Of a DNA stretch of 64,000 nucleotides, positions 17,574 to 27,024 are shown in pieces (the first letter of the stretch is position 1; the number at the start of each line of letters is the position of its first letter). Below the pieces are notes generated by a model. The model did not search any database. It saw nothing but the letters and a program-made list of their open reading frames with translations, and had not been told where the DNA came from. Position numbers and translations under genes: made by a program. Source of the DNA: Spirochaetae bacterium HGW-Spirochaetae-5 (GTDB taxonomy: Bacteria > Spirochaetota > UBA4802 > UBA5550); contig PGXT01000002.1 in NCBI GenBank assembly GCA_002839285.1, positions 13,861 through 77,860 on the forward strand, read 5' to 3'.

Positions 17574-17606
17574 TAAATCCTGAACTGGTTTTCAGATCAG
17601 GATTTA
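17574..17606 (+). terminator. Hairpin after hslO
   Basis: A perfect 10-bp stem TAAATCCTGA/TCAGGATTTA with a 13-base loop begins 11 bases after the hslO stop. The bases that follow (CCCAACC) are not a U-tract, so termination would be weak; it may protect the mRNA 3' end. Confidence 0.5.
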
Positions 17607-17714
17607 CCCAACCTTCATATAAATAAACACTTATGCGGTTTTTATATGAAGGAAAAAATCCGGACATGAATAAATCTTGACATCAAATAATAATCTGATT
17701 TTATTAGAAATCCG

Positions 17715-19916
17715 GTGAGGTATGATTGCTTGAGAACTCTGATAATGCTTTTAATACTGTTTACTGTATCTTCTGCATCTGCTTCTGAGATACAGCTCCT
17801 TGATAAGGATATGTATCTCAGAAGCGGATTTGATGCTGAATGGACAACCCTGCAGCAGTTTGATGCATCGTGGACAAAACTTGCGGCTGACCCATCAAGA
17901 AAAAAAATGAGAATTGCCGACCAGCCTCTCCCGGATCTCCCGAAAAGATCTTTTCTTTCTCTTAAAACAATCAAACCTCAAAACTTTACACTTATTATTC
18001 CATTCGTTAACCAGAACAGCTATACATCACCCGGATTATATATTCACCGCATGGGGAATAACTGGGAGGTTTACTTAAACGGCAAACTGATTAAAAGCGA
18101 GGTCAACCTTGACAATGAAGGGAATATTACAAAAAAACGGAATCTAAGACATATCCATATACTCTTCAACAGTCAGTATCTCAAACAGGGTAAAAATGTT
18201 CTTGCTGTAAGGATTATCGGAGATCCCACAAATATTGAAAATGGAATCAGTCTTTTTCCGGTATATATAGACGAAAATGAATCAATAATAGCAAAAGCGT
18301 CGGAGATAACGACTCTCATGCTGATTTTTACTTATCTTGTATTCGGTATTTATCACATTTTTCTATATATAAACAACCGGAAAGAGCTGTACAATCTGTT
18401 CTTTGGCCTTGTGAGCATTGAGTTTTTTCTATATATATTTTTCCGGACACATATTGTTTATTCAATAATTCCTTACAGCGATGTTGTAATAAAGGGCGAG
18501 CTGACAATTCTTTATACCATAATCCCCACTTTCGGTGCATTTGCCGGGCTTATTGTAAAAAAGAAAATTGAAACAATAACTAAAATCTATGCGGCTTTCT
18601 ACCTGCTTCTGATACTGATTACCATACCGGCACCGGAGGCTTTTCAGGAGGATATTCTGCGGATCTGGCAGATATCCGCCATCATACCGACACTCTACTA
18701 TCTTTTCTATACAATTGGTTTCAGTTATGTTAAACAGGTTAAACGGTTTAAAGATAAAGGTCTGAGTCTAATAAGATCCATACTCCGCGGGTTGGGTGTA
18801 TCTGTCCCGGGGAACCTGCTCTTGGGAGTGCTTGTAGTCGTTGCATGCATGTTCTTTGATATACTTGACGCAGTCTATCTTAACCTGGGATTATCCGTTT
18901 CAAAGTACGGTTTCTTTTTTCTTATTGTCGGCATTGCCATGGTGCTGTCCAACCGCTTCGTCTATATTTACAAAACTGTTGAAAAACTGAATCAATACCT
19001 GGAAGAAAAGATTAGTGATTTGAATGAGGCAAACCATAAAATAGGCCTCTCTGAAGAGAAGTATAAGCTTTTAGTTGAGGGATCTAATGAAGTAATATTT
19101 ACCCTGGATGAGAACCACCGTTTTAAAACTGTTAACCGCGCGATACGTGAAAAACTCGGTTTACTTGCTGATCAGATCATCGGCGATACATTCATGGAAT
19201 TTGTAGAAAAAAGTTCAGACGGACGATCAATGGAGTTTAAATATATTACAGAAAAATTTGAAGAACTGAAAGAACATGGTAAGCCGGTTTTTTTCAAGAT
19301 TGATTATGTAATGCCTACAACAATGGATGTCATTGATTTCAACGTCCGTCTTGAATATATCAACATTGAAGGGAGCAACGAAATTCTTGGGAAGATCTCA
19401 AGGGTATCCGAGGATGTGTTATTAAAATTTTTCAAAAAAGAGAAAGCAATTTTTACTATCGGAAACCAGCTGACTACTGCAGAAGAGATCAGTCATAGAA
19501 TTACAAGAAATCTTAATCGTTATATGGATCATAGAGAAGTAAATAATATCAGAATAGCTATCAGAGAGATGATTATAAACGCCATTGAACACGGCAATTT
19601 TGAAATATCCTTTGAAGAGAAAACAGAGGCACTGGACAATGATAATTATTTCAAAACACTTGCCATGAGACAGAAGGACAGCAATTTCAATACACGGACA
19701 GTTGAAATTGAATACCGCATAACTCCGGCCATTGCTGAATTCAGCATAACTGACCAGGGGAAGGGTTTTGATCACCAGAAAGTGCTTAATAAAGTACACG
19801 AAGCAAACGAAGTGATGTTAAGCCACGGAAGGGGAATTATCATGGCTTCCAATGTTTTTGATGAGATAAAGTTTAATAAAAAAGGTAATCAGGTGGTGCT
19901 GGTTAAGAAATATTGA
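17715..19916 (+). CDS. 7TMR-DISM sensor with PAS domain and RsbW-like kinase domain
   Basis: The track start is GTG; a TTG at 17730 is attractive because GTGAGG precedes it and it begins directly at the signal peptide (RTLIMLLILFTVSSASA). Next come a 7TMR-DISMED2-like extracellular beta domain (to about 195), seven membrane helices (about 196-415), a short coiled coil, a PAS domain (about 445-560) and a GHKL ATPase with N-box REMIINAIEHGN, G1 DQGKGFD and G2 SHGRGI. No phospho-accepting H-box helix is seen, so it looks like an anti-sigma or SpoIIAB-type serine kinase rather than a classical histidine kinase. Confidence 0.93.
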   Translation: MRYDCLRTLIMLLILFTVSSASASEIQLLDKDMYLRSGFDAEWTTLQQFDASWTKLAADPSRKKMRIADQPLPDLPKRSFLSLKTIKPQNFTLIIPFVNQNSYTSPGLYIHRMGNNWEVYLNGKLIKSEVNLDNEGNITKKRNLRHIHILFNSQYLKQGKNVLAVRIIGDPTNIENGISLFPVYIDENESIIAKASEITTLMLIFTYLVFGIYHIFLYINNRKELYNLFFGLVSIEFFLYIFFRTHIVYSIIPYSDVVIKGELTILYTIIPTFGAFAGLIVKKKIETITKIYAAFYLLLILITIPAPEAFQEDILRIWQISAIIPTLYYLFYTIGFSYVKQVKRFKDKGLSLIRSILRGLGVSVPGNLLLGVLVVVACMFFDILDAVYLNLGLSVSKYGFFFLIVGIAMVLSNRFVYIYKTVEKLNQYLEEKISDLNEANHKIGLSEEKYKLLVEGSNEVIFTLDENHRFKTVNRAIREKLGLLADQIIGDTFMEFVEKSSDGRSMEFKYITEKFEELKEHGKPVFFKIDYVMPTTMDVIDFNVRLEYINIEGSNEILGKISRVSEDVLLKFFKKEKAIFTIGNQLTTAEEISHRITRNLNRYMDHREVNNIRIAIREMIINAIEHGNFEISFEEKTEALDNDNYFKTLAMRQKDSNFNTRTVEIEYRITPAIAEFSITDQGKGFDHQKVLNKVHEANEVMLSHGRGIIMASNVFDEIKFNKKGNQVVLVKKY

Positions 19917-19947
19917 AAGAGTTCAGTAATAATTTCTGAACTCTTTT
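19916..19947 (+). terminator. Rho-independent terminator after the 7TMR-DISM sensor
   Basis: A perfect 11-bp stem AAAGAGTTCAG/CTGAACTCTTT with a 9-base loop ends in TTTT, directly at the sensor gene stop codon. A-tracts and T-tracts on both sides make it possibly bidirectional, serving ymdB on the other strand too. Confidence 0.85.
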
Positions 19948-19998
19948 GTGATAAAAAACTCTGTTGTCCCCGCCGCGCCAGAAAGCGGCTGAGAAATT

Positions 19999-20775
19999 CT
20001 ACTCCATAATCCTCTTAATAGAAACAGTCTTTCCGGTATTTGTAACTGTGAAAATTGCACCATTAATTCCGGGGTTATCCTCTGCAGGTTCAAACTTCAC
20101 CTTAGCCTGAGAGAGAAAAAAACGTATTGAATTCTCTTTCTTCACCCCGATGACAGAATCAAAAGATCCGGTCATGCCGATGTCAGTTATATATCCTGTG
20201 CCGTTATGCAGTATTCTCTCATCGGCCGTCTGAACATGAGTATGTGTTCCGAATACAGCGGTAGCTCTTCCGTCGACATACCATGCAAAAGCCTGTTTTT
20301 CAGAGGTAGCCTCAGCGTGAAAATCCACCATTATAATATCAGACTCTGTTTTAACCTTCTCATAAATCTCATCGAATTTACGAAAAGGACAATCCAGAGC
20401 AGCCATAAGAACTCGTCCCATTAGATTGATTACACAGATTTTCATACCTTTGTAATTGATGATACAATATCCTTTACCGGGAACATCCGGAGGATAATTT
20501 GCAGGACGCAGCAGATTTAAATCCGCATCAATAATCTGCAGAATGTCACTATTATTCCATATATGATTACCTGATGTGATTACATTAATAGGGCGGGAAA
20601 AAAGCTCACGGGTAACCTCGGGAGTCATGGCCATTCCACCCGCAGAATTCTCTCCATTAGCAATAACTACATCTATTCTTTCACGATCGATCAAGCCCGG
20701 AAGCTTATTTGCGAGAACATTTCTTCCGGCCCGGCCGACTATATCTCCAATTGCAAAAATGCGAATCTCTTTCAT
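19999..20775 (-). CDS. ymdB: YmdB-family metallophosphoesterase (2',3'-cyclic nucleotide phosphodiesterase)
   Basis: The 258-residue protein belongs to TIGR00282: metal-binding motifs GDIVGRAGR, ANGENSAGG and TSGNHIW stand in the N-terminal half, with DFHAEATSEK and FGTHTHVQT in the C-terminal half. In Bacillus YmdB hydrolyses 2',3'-cAMP and affects motility and biofilm genes. It lies just downstream of rny, as in Bacillus, but a strong terminator separates the two here. Confidence 0.95.
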   Translation of the reverse strand: MKEIRIFAIGDIVGRAGRNVLANKLPGLIDRERIDVVIANGENSAGGMAMTPEVTRELFSRPINVITSGNHIWNNSDILQIIDADLNLLRPANYPPDVPGKGYCIINYKGMKICVINLMGRVLMAALDCPFRKFDEIYEKVKTESDIIMVDFHAEATSEKQAFAWYVDGRATAVFGTHTHVQTADERILHNGTGYITDIGMTGSFDSVIGVKKENSIRFFLSQAKVKFEPAEDNPGINGAIFTVTNTGKTVSIKRIME

Positions 20776-20856
20776 ACTACATCCAGTTTAAATATCTTGA
20801 AAACAGATTTATCTCTCAGCCTGCAGCTGTCTAATACTTTTTAAAAAACCTGAAAC

Positions 20857-20891
20857 ATAAAAAAAGGGGATTCCATCCGGAATCCCCTTTT
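20857..20891 (-). terminator. Rho-independent terminator of rny
   Basis: A perfect 13-bp stem AAAAGGGGATTCC/GGAATCCCCTTTT with a 4-base loop runs into TTTTTTTAT on the minus strand, 23 bases after the rny stop. It should stop most rny transcripts before ymdB, whose own promoter would lie in the 20776-20856 gap. Confidence 0.92.
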
Positions 20892-20913
20892 CATAACAAA
20901 TTATATTAAACTG

Positions 20914-22443
20914 TTATCTTGCGTAATCTATTACCCGTGTTTCGCGGATTACTGTAACTCTGACAATTCCCGGATACTTAAGTTCAGATTCAATCTTCTG
21001 AGCAATATCCCGAGCCATAAGTTCAGCCCTCTCGTCAGAAACAAGAGTGTTGTCCACCATAACACGAAGCTCGCGGCCGGCCTGAATTGCGAAAGTTTTT
21101 TCAACCCCTTTGAACTCTGAGGCGATTCTTTCAAGATTCTCCAGACGCTTGATATAAGTGTCAAGGGACTCTCTTCTTGCACCAGGTCTTGAAGCTGATA
21201 TGGCATCCGCAACCTGAACCAGTACCGCTTCAAAAGATTCAGGTTCACGGTCATTGTGGTGAGATGCAATGATATTGATACACTTGTCAGATTCACCGAA
21301 CTTCTTAGCCATTTCAGCACCGACTATAGCATGTGCACCCTCACCCTCAACAATGCTCCCCTTACCGACATCATGAAGCAGGCCCGCTCTCTTTGCAAGC
21401 TGAACATCAAGTCCAAGCTCTCCCGCCATGATACCTGCAAGATTTGCAACTTCAATACTATGAGCAAGTACATCCTGTCCGTAACTTGTTCTGAATTTCA
21501 ATTTTCCAACATTATAAAGAGCATCCTTATGAAGACCGGGGATACCGAGTGAGTATGCAGCCTTCTCTCCCTCTTCCAGCATAGTCTCTTCAATCTCTTT
21601 TGTAATCTTTTCAACAACCTCTTCAATTCTCGCAGGATGTATACGCCCGTTCTGTATCAGACGTTCAAGCGACAATCTTGCAATCTCCCTTCTTACAGGG
21701 TCAAAGCCCGAGATAACAACCACCTCGGGAGTATCATCAATAATCATATCCACACCGGTGAGATTTTCGAGAGTACGGATATTACGCCCCTCTCTACCGA
21801 TAATTCTCCCCTTCATTTCATCTGATGGCAAAGATACCGTTGTAACTGTATTCTCCGATGTGTATTCTGAAGCATTCCTCTGAAGGGCAGATACAATAAT
21901 GTCCTTTGCTTTTTTATCAGCAGTTCTCTTTGCATCCTCTTCAATTTTGTTGATCAGCCTTGCAACATCAAATCTTGCTTCATTCTCAACATTTTTCAGA
22001 AGAAGATTTTTTGCTTCATCAGAACTCATCCCGGCAATCCGTTCAAGTTCCTGTCTGTGTTTTTCGAACTCTTTCCTGAGCTCTTCCTGTTTCTCTTTTG
22101 TCTCCTGGTCTCTTAATTCCAGGCTTTTTTCCTGTTTCTGAATCTCTTCCAGCTTTGCATCTATCGCCTCTTCCTTCTGAAAATATCTCTTTTCAGTTAC
22201 CTGAAGCTCCTGACGCCTCTCTCTCATTTCCTTATCAAGAATATTCTTTTCCTTGAGCAGCTGATCCTTTGCTTCGATCAGAAGCTCCTTTCTTTTATTC
22301 TCGGCCTCTTTAAGTGCATCCTGTATAATTCTGTGAGATCTGGCCTCTGCTGAATTCAACTTTATCTTTCCGAAGTATGATCTTAGAGCATACCCCAGAA
22401 TCCCAGCAACAGGGAGAGCCGCAGCTAAAATAATCGTAGTCAT
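20914..22443 (-). CDS. rny: Ribonuclease Y
   Basis: The 509-residue protein has an N-terminal membrane anchor (TIILAAALPVAGILGYAL), a long coiled coil (about 30-150), a KH domain (MKGRIIGREGRNIRTLE, about 210-230) and an HD domain with LLHDVGKG and ASHHND. It is a membrane-bound endonuclease that starts mRNA decay. A good ribosome-binding site (GGGAGG) stands upstream of the start. It is transcribed in the direction of ymdB. Confidence 0.97.
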   Translation of the reverse strand: MTTIILAAALPVAGILGYALRSYFGKIKLNSAEARSHRIIQDALKEAENKRKELLIEAKDQLLKEKNILDKEMRERRQELQVTEKRYFQKEEAIDAKLEEIQKQEKSLELRDQETKEKQEELRKEFEKHRQELERIAGMSSDEAKNLLLKNVENEARFDVARLINKIEEDAKRTADKKAKDIIVSALQRNASEYTSENTVTTVSLPSDEMKGRIIGREGRNIRTLENLTGVDMIIDDTPEVVVISGFDPVRREIARLSLERLIQNGRIHPARIEEVVEKITKEIEETMLEEGEKAAYSLGIPGLHKDALYNVGKLKFRTSYGQDVLAHSIEVANLAGIMAGELGLDVQLAKRAGLLHDVGKGSIVEGEGAHAIVGAEMAKKFGESDKCINIIASHHNDREPESFEAVLVQVADAISASRPGARRESLDTYIKRLENLERIASEFKGVEKTFAIQAGRELRVMVDNTLVSDERAELMARDIAQKIESELKYPGIVRVTVIRETRVIDYAR

Positions 22444-22566
22444 CTCTACCTCCCTTACCGCATGTTTAATTTTCGGACTGATTAATCAGACCGTTTAATC
22501 TGCAATTTTAAAATTGATATAAACTTTTTTCAGATGTAACAATATACAAAAAGTATATAAATTAAG

Positions 22567-23052
22567 TTACACAGAGGAGATTTTCTGACGGATTTTTCCG
22601 GACACATATGGGGGAACAAGTGTTGAGATGTCGCCGTTGTAAATTGCCACTTCCTTTACGAGACTTGATGAAACAAAAAGGTTTTCATCTTTCCCCATGA
22701 GGAATAATGTTTCAACATCAGGGGCGAGTCTTCTATTTAAAGAAGCTATAGTAATCTCATATTCAAAATCACTAACAGCCCTCAGTCCCCTGATTATGCA
22801 GGATATATTATTATCTCTGCAGAAATCAACAAGCAAGCCACCAAACGACACAATCTCTATATTCGAGTTAATTTCACCACAACAGTGCTTTAATATCTCA
22901 AGTCTCTCTTCAAATGTGAATAAAGACTTTTTTGCACTATTAACAAGTACACCAACTATCAACTTGTCACATATTCTTGTTGCCCTCTCGATAATATCGA
23001 GATGTCCATATGTCAAAGGATCAAAAGATCCGGGATAAATTCCAATCCGCAT
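22567..23052 (-). CDS. coaD: Pantetheine-phosphate adenylyltransferase (PPAT)
   Basis: The 161-residue protein has the nucleotidyltransferase motif GSFDPLTYGH (residues 8-17) and the C-terminal FVSSSLVKE motif, and is of normal CoaD length. It transfers AMP from ATP to 4'-phosphopantetheine, the fourth step of coenzyme A synthesis. It lies between rny and an NlpC/P60 gene on the same strand, with gaps of 120-180 bases. Confidence 0.97.
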   Translation of the reverse strand: MRIGIYPGSFDPLTYGHLDIIERATRICDKLIVGVLVNSAKKSLFTFEERLEILKHCCGEINSNIEIVSFGGLLVDFCRDNNISCIIRGLRAVSDFEYEITIASLNRRLAPDVETLFLMGKDENLFVSSSLVKEVAIYNGDISTLVPPYVSGKIRQKISSV

Positions 23053-23228
23053 AATTCTCCAAAAATTTATACTGGATAATATTTATATTTAAATACTAAT
23101 CTGTCAAGAAATAATAAGATTTTGTTAGTGGAGTTTGACTAAAAGTAGATAAAAAAGAGAGAATTTGTATTAAAATCTGCCAAAAGCGGTAGAAACTGCG
23201 GAATTAGAGCCTGTAAACATTAAATTAT

Positions 23229-23729
23229 TTAGAAATATGTTACTGTTCCGGCGTATCGTTTTCTCCAATACTCTTTCCTCATATCATCGAAGGAGACGTT
23301 TTTCCCTCTTCTCGGCGCATGAATGAACTTGTAATCTCCCATATAAATTGCAACATGTGATATCTTCCAGCCGGAAGTCCTGAAAAAAACCAGATCACCC
23401 GGTTTTGCTTTCCTGATACCGATTCTCTTTCCGTTTGCAAATTGCTGCTGAGCGGAATGAGGGAGAAGCAGACCATGTTTTTTATACACATAACTGGAAT
23501 AGCCGGAACAGTCAAAACCAGTGGGATCACTCCCTCCGAAGCGGTATTTCACACCAAGATATTTTTCTGCTGTTTTTACAATGGAATATCTTTTGGTCCC
23601 GGGGAAAATATACGGCCAGGATGTTTTTTTAGATGGCGTACAGGAATAAAACGACTGAGATAAAATCAGAATCAGGAGCAGATATGGGGTATTTTTTAAT
23701 GTTATTTTAATTAAATTCAATAAACTCAA
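23229..23729 (-). CDS. NlpC/P60 cell-wall peptidase, lipoprotein
   Basis: The 166-residue protein has a lipoprotein signal (LLLILILSQSFYSC, lipid Cys30) and an NlpC/P60 domain with catalytic Cys74 (GFDCSGY), His126 (ISHVAIY) and His138 (FIHAP). Such enzymes cut gamma-D-glutamyl-diaminopimelate bonds in peptidoglycan and here would be tethered to a membrane in the periplasm. It lies 14 bases after the STAS gene, so the two are probably co-transcribed. Confidence 0.95.
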   Translation of the reverse strand: MSLLNLIKITLKNTPYLLLILILSQSFYSCTPSKKTSWPYIFPGTKRYSIVKTAEKYLGVKYRFGGSDPTGFDCSGYSSYVYKKHGLLLPHSAQQQFANGKRIGIRKAKPGDLVFFRTSGWKISHVAIYMGDYKFIHAPRRGKNVSFDDMRKEYWRKRYAGTVTYF

Positions 23730-23743
23730 CCTGAACCGGAATT

Positions 23744-24100
23744 TTACTGTAAAAAACGTTCTTCAAATTCTTCTTTGGAAATAACAGACATGACTCTGTT
23801 TATTTTTGTGGTATCAAAAATCTTCTGCAGCTCGGAACGTAAACCAAAGACATACATCCCCACATTATTCTTGACCGAACTGTTGAAAAACTTAACAAGA
23901 GTCCCTATGGCGGATGAATCTATAAACTCCAGCTTATCGCAATCAAAACCGATTACCGATGCTTCGTTGTTTATTATCTTATCCCATGCCCCCTCAATTT
24001 CAGCGATATTGCCGATATAAAAATATTTTGGCAGTGAAATAATTACAACATCACCTTTCCGTTTGATTTCCACTGCTGATATATACCTGTATTTATCCAT
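23744..24100 (-). CDS. STAS-domain anti-anti-sigma factor-like protein
   Basis: The 118-residue single-domain protein has the SpoIIAA-type phosphorylation site (FIDSSAIGTL, probable Ser63) after a beta strand, the standard STAS layout. Such proteins bind anti-sigma kinases or receptors and are switched by serine phosphorylation. The 7TMR-DISM sensor encoded at 17.7 kb carries an RsbW-like kinase domain and could be a partner; that is an inference only. It is the first gene of a pair with the NlpC/P60 lipoprotein. Confidence 0.92.
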   Translation of the reverse strand: MDKYRYISAVEIKRKGDVVIISLPKYFYIGNIAEIEGAWDKIINNEASVIGFDCDKLEFIDSSAIGTLVKFFNSSVKNNVGMYVFGLRSELQKIFDTTKINRVMSVISKEEFEERFLQ

Positions 24101-24517
24101 ATATTTATTATCGTTAATTTCTATATTATTTAAACTGTTTTCTTTTTTTCAATATATTTTTTTTAAAAAACAGTTTTTATTGATAAATTCTACCAAAGAT
24201 CATCATTTACCGGCCGGAAGTACCGGTAAAAGAGTAATATGCCGATTCTAAATAGCATTCCCGGTTTAAATATTAAAGAACCGTAATCCACAACGCCCCA
24301 TCGGTGGATATAGTAGAGTTTTTATTTAACAAAAGTTATCTTATCAAGATAGTCAATTATTTTAGATGAGCGTATCCGCGCAGCACTGTCCCCGCTAAAA
24401 TAAATTGCTGTAAAAAATAAATACTGATATAAATTAAATTATTTCTTGCTTCAATTGTGATGTATTTCTTTAGATATATAGAGACACAGAGCGGTTACTC
24501 ATATTCAGGAGATTGCA
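24101..24517. other. Divergent intergenic region, STAS gene to argJ
   Basis: No gene is seen in these 417 bases. They contain a hairpin TTTACCGG/CCGGTAAA (24206-24230) and a worn family-A repeat (24368-24411). Promoters for both flanking genes should lie here but cannot be placed. Confidence 0.55.
24368..24411. repeat. Degenerate family-A repeat, copy 2
   Basis: The segment GCGTATCCGCGCAGCACTG followed by TCCCCGCTAAAATAAATTGC matches the right half of the best copy (53.1 kb: GCGCAGCGCGAAGCGCTGTG, CCCCCGAAAATAAATTGC) with gaps. It appears to be a decayed half-copy. Confidence 0.6.
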
Positions 24518-25705
24518 ATGAAGATATTAAACGGCGGACTTGAAAATGTAAAGGGATTTTCATTTTCAACAATCAAATGCGGAATACGATACGAAAACAG
24601 ACTCGATTATGCACTGATATTATCAGAATCACCATGTAATGCAGCGGGAGTATTCACAGTAAATAAAATTACCGCCGCACCGGTAAAGATATGCAGAGAG
24701 AGAATAAATGCCCCTATACGCGCCATACTGATCAACTCAACCAACGCCAACGCATGCACCGGTGCACAGGGGCACGAAAACACAGTAACGCTCACCGGCG
24801 ATATAGCCTCTAAAGCGGGGATACCTGAAAACTCTGTCCTGGCAGCCTCAACCGGAATCATCGGGCGCCAGCTCCCGATTGAAAAAATGCTCCTATCACA
24901 TAAAGAACTGATTGATAAATTAAAACCGGAAAACGGCCATTCCGTTGCAGAAGCTATAATGACTACTGATACAATACCAAAAGAAGCAGCAGCCGGTTTT
25001 GACTGCAATGGCGCATCATACTCTGTTGCAGGTATTGCAAAAGGTTCAGGGATGATCTCCCCGAATATGGCCACTCTGCTCTCGTTTATATTAACCGATG
25101 CGCCCGTTGCCAGGACAGATCTTGATTCAATCTTTAAAAAAATTGTTAAAAAAACATTTAACGCAATAACGATTGATGGAGACATGTCAACCAATGATAC
25201 AGCCATAATACTCTCACCTGCATCCGGGGATTACCTGAGCGGAGAATCATTAAAAGAATTTGAATCGGCTCTGGAATATGTAATGAATACTCTGGCGGAA
25301 CTTCTTATCTTTGATGGAGAGGGTGCGACTAAAGGTGTAAAAATAAGTGTAGTCAACGCGCTGAACGAAAAAGAAGCTGCAATGATAGCGGGATCTGTTT
25401 CTAAATCACTGCTGGTTAAGACTGCATTTTTCGGAAACGATCCCAACTGGGGGAGAATAGCCTGTGCGGCAGGCTATTCGGGAGCAGCAGTAGAGGAGGA
25501 GAAATTATCTATCTACATTAACAAAAAAGGACTATTTGTAAACGGCAAGCCCTCGGAAATAGACTATAAAGAGATTGAAGATATTTTAAAAGAGAGAAAC
25601 TATACTATCACAATTGATCTCGGTCTGGGGGATGGCGATGCTTCCATGCTGACAACTGATATTTCCTATGATTATGTTAAGATAAACGCATCCTATTCAA
25701 CATGA
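24518..25705 (+). CDS. argJ: Bifunctional ornithine acetyltransferase / N-acetylglutamate synthase
   Basis: The 395-residue protein matches ArgJ over its full length. The self-cleavage site is present in SPNMATLLSF, with Thr186 as the expected nucleophile, as are the TNANACTG and STGIIGRQLP oxyanion regions. It transfers acetyl from N-acetylornithine to glutamate and can also use acetyl-CoA, in arginine synthesis. An excellent ribosome-binding site (CAGGAG) precedes ATG 24518. No other arg gene lies nearby. Confidence 0.97.
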   Translation: MKILNGGLENVKGFSFSTIKCGIRYENRLDYALILSESPCNAAGVFTVNKITAAPVKICRERINAPIRAILINSTNANACTGAQGHENTVTLTGDIASKAGIPENSVLAASTGIIGRQLPIEKMLLSHKELIDKLKPENGHSVAEAIMTTDTIPKEAAAGFDCNGASYSVAGIAKGSGMISPNMATLLSFILTDAPVARTDLDSIFKKIVKKTFNAITIDGDMSTNDTAIILSPASGDYLSGESLKEFESALEYVMNTLAELLIFDGEGATKGVKISVVNALNEKEAAMIAGSVSKSLLVKTAFFGNDPNWGRIACAAGYSGAAVEEEKLSIYINKKGLFVNGKPSEIDYKEIEDILKERNYTITIDLGLGDGDASMLTTDISYDYVKINASYST

Positions 25706-25720
25706 CAGTTCACGATAAAT

Positions 25721-25831
25721 ATGCGTATGCTCCGCATACGCTGGAAGTGGGGGATTACGGGGGCGCTGCCCCCGGAATCCCCCACTTCAGGTGCAACGCG
25801 AAGCGCTGTGCCCCCCCAAGAATAAAACGCG
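25721..25831. repeat. Family-A palindromic repeat, copy 3
   Basis: The element holds nested palindromes: GCGTATGC-TCC-GCATACGC, then GAAGTGGGGGATTaCGGGGG mirrored by CCCCCGgAATCCCCCACTTC, then GCGAAGCGCTGTG. It sits directly after the argJ stop and could also act as a transcription stop. It is clearly related to the copy at 53.1 kb. Confidence 0.85.
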
Positions 25832-25917
25832 ACCTGAATCGTCATCCTGCTTTTTAAAAATAAATTGACAGTAATTTATCTTTAGTTTTATACTAATAAA
25901 AAGGATTTTGATAAATA

Positions 25918-26991
25918 ATGATGAAACTTTTAAAAATAATATACTCCCTTTCTGCGGTGCTTATTCTTTCGGTAAACTTATACCCTCAGGAAATGAAGAG
26001 CCCGAAGAAAACCGGACTCCTCATATATAACTTCATCACAACTGATAATTATGATAATGTTAAAAAAGAAAATAATTATAAATACTACTCGATAGTAATA
26101 CCTCAGACTATTCTTAAAAGCCTTAACAATTCCGGAAATTTCGAAGTCAAAGGCGAAACAGGTCCATTTACCATAGAAACAGATATTCAGGATAAAAGCG
26201 AGAAAAAGAAATACATAAAAAAATTGACAGATCTGGGACGTCAGAATAACTCCGATTACATAATCACCGGGAATTATAATGTAGCCGGGAAAAAGATCAC
26301 TCTGCGTCTGGTAATTTTCGATGTGAGAGGGGAACAGATCGAAATAATCGATCATGAGAGTGATGAACTCGGTGTAAAACTGAGAATCACAACGGATCAG
26401 CTTTCACAGATAATCAGTGAAAAAATTGCTAATCTTGACAGGCTTTTCCGTGAATCAGAGGCCGCTTCACGATTTAATCCGCTTCAAACACCCCTTAGCA
26501 TCGTCACACTCGGAGTGGATAGCGGTTATCTTTACATACTGGGGGAATGGCGTTCACTATATAAAGATACCTTTTATATAGCACCATTCATCGATTTTGA
26601 CCTGACGGATTATCTGGCACTCTCATTAAAATTTACTTCTATTGAAAGTAATTCAAAAGATGATGAAGCAAGTATCCGCTCACGAATTAAAATTTTAAGC
26701 AGCAGTTTATCTCTTTCATACCTGTACAGAATTAACAGCAGTTTTGCCTGGGGGTTGTCAGCCGGCGGCGGAGCATCAAAAACCACAATCACAATAGATC
26801 CAGGTCCCCCTTTCACAGGTTCATTGTCTGAGAAAGACTCATATGATCCGAATATTGATATTTCTTCTTATTTTACATACAATATATCAACATTCTCATT
26901 TAAAGCAGGATTTCAATACAGGAGGATTTTTTATACCGATGAACCTATGGATAACGGCATTATTTTCGCCGGAATCGGGATTCACTTTTAA
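25918..26991 (+). CDS. Exported protein: TolB-N/CsgG-like domain plus beta-barrel
   Basis: The 357-residue protein has a signal peptide (IIYSLSAVLILSVNLYPQ). Residues about 30-170 look like the alpha/beta domain shared by TolB-N, FlgO and CsgG (SDYIITGNYNVAGKKITLRL). Residues about 190-357 alternate like an outer-membrane beta-barrel and end in a terminal Phe (FAGIGIHF), the usual barrel-assembly signal. It should sit in the outer membrane. It precedes flgM, but flgM has its own promoter. The exact function is unknown. Confidence 0.8.
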   Translation: MMKLLKIIYSLSAVLILSVNLYPQEMKSPKKTGLLIYNFITTDNYDNVKKENNYKYYSIVIPQTILKSLNNSGNFEVKGETGPFTIETDIQDKSEKKKYIKKLTDLGRQNNSDYIITGNYNVAGKKITLRLVIFDVRGEQIEIIDHESDELGVKLRITTDQLSQIISEKIANLDRLFRESEAASRFNPLQTPLSIVTLGVDSGYLYILGEWRSLYKDTFYIAPFIDFDLTDYLALSLKFTSIESNSKDDEASIRSRIKILSSSLSLSYLYRINSSFAWGLSAGGGASKTTITIDPGPPFTGSLSEKDSYDPNIDISSYFTYNISTFSFKAGFQYRRIFYTDEPMDNGIIFAGIGIHF

Positions 26992-27024
26992 TTCCAAAAG
27001 AACAGCAATTATCATTTAATTGAT

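Noticed and set aside
24607-25206. 199-codon minus-strand ORF opposite argJ
   Set aside because: It is a shadow of the well-conserved argJ frame, has no ribosome-binding site and its residue composition is typical of an antisense frame.
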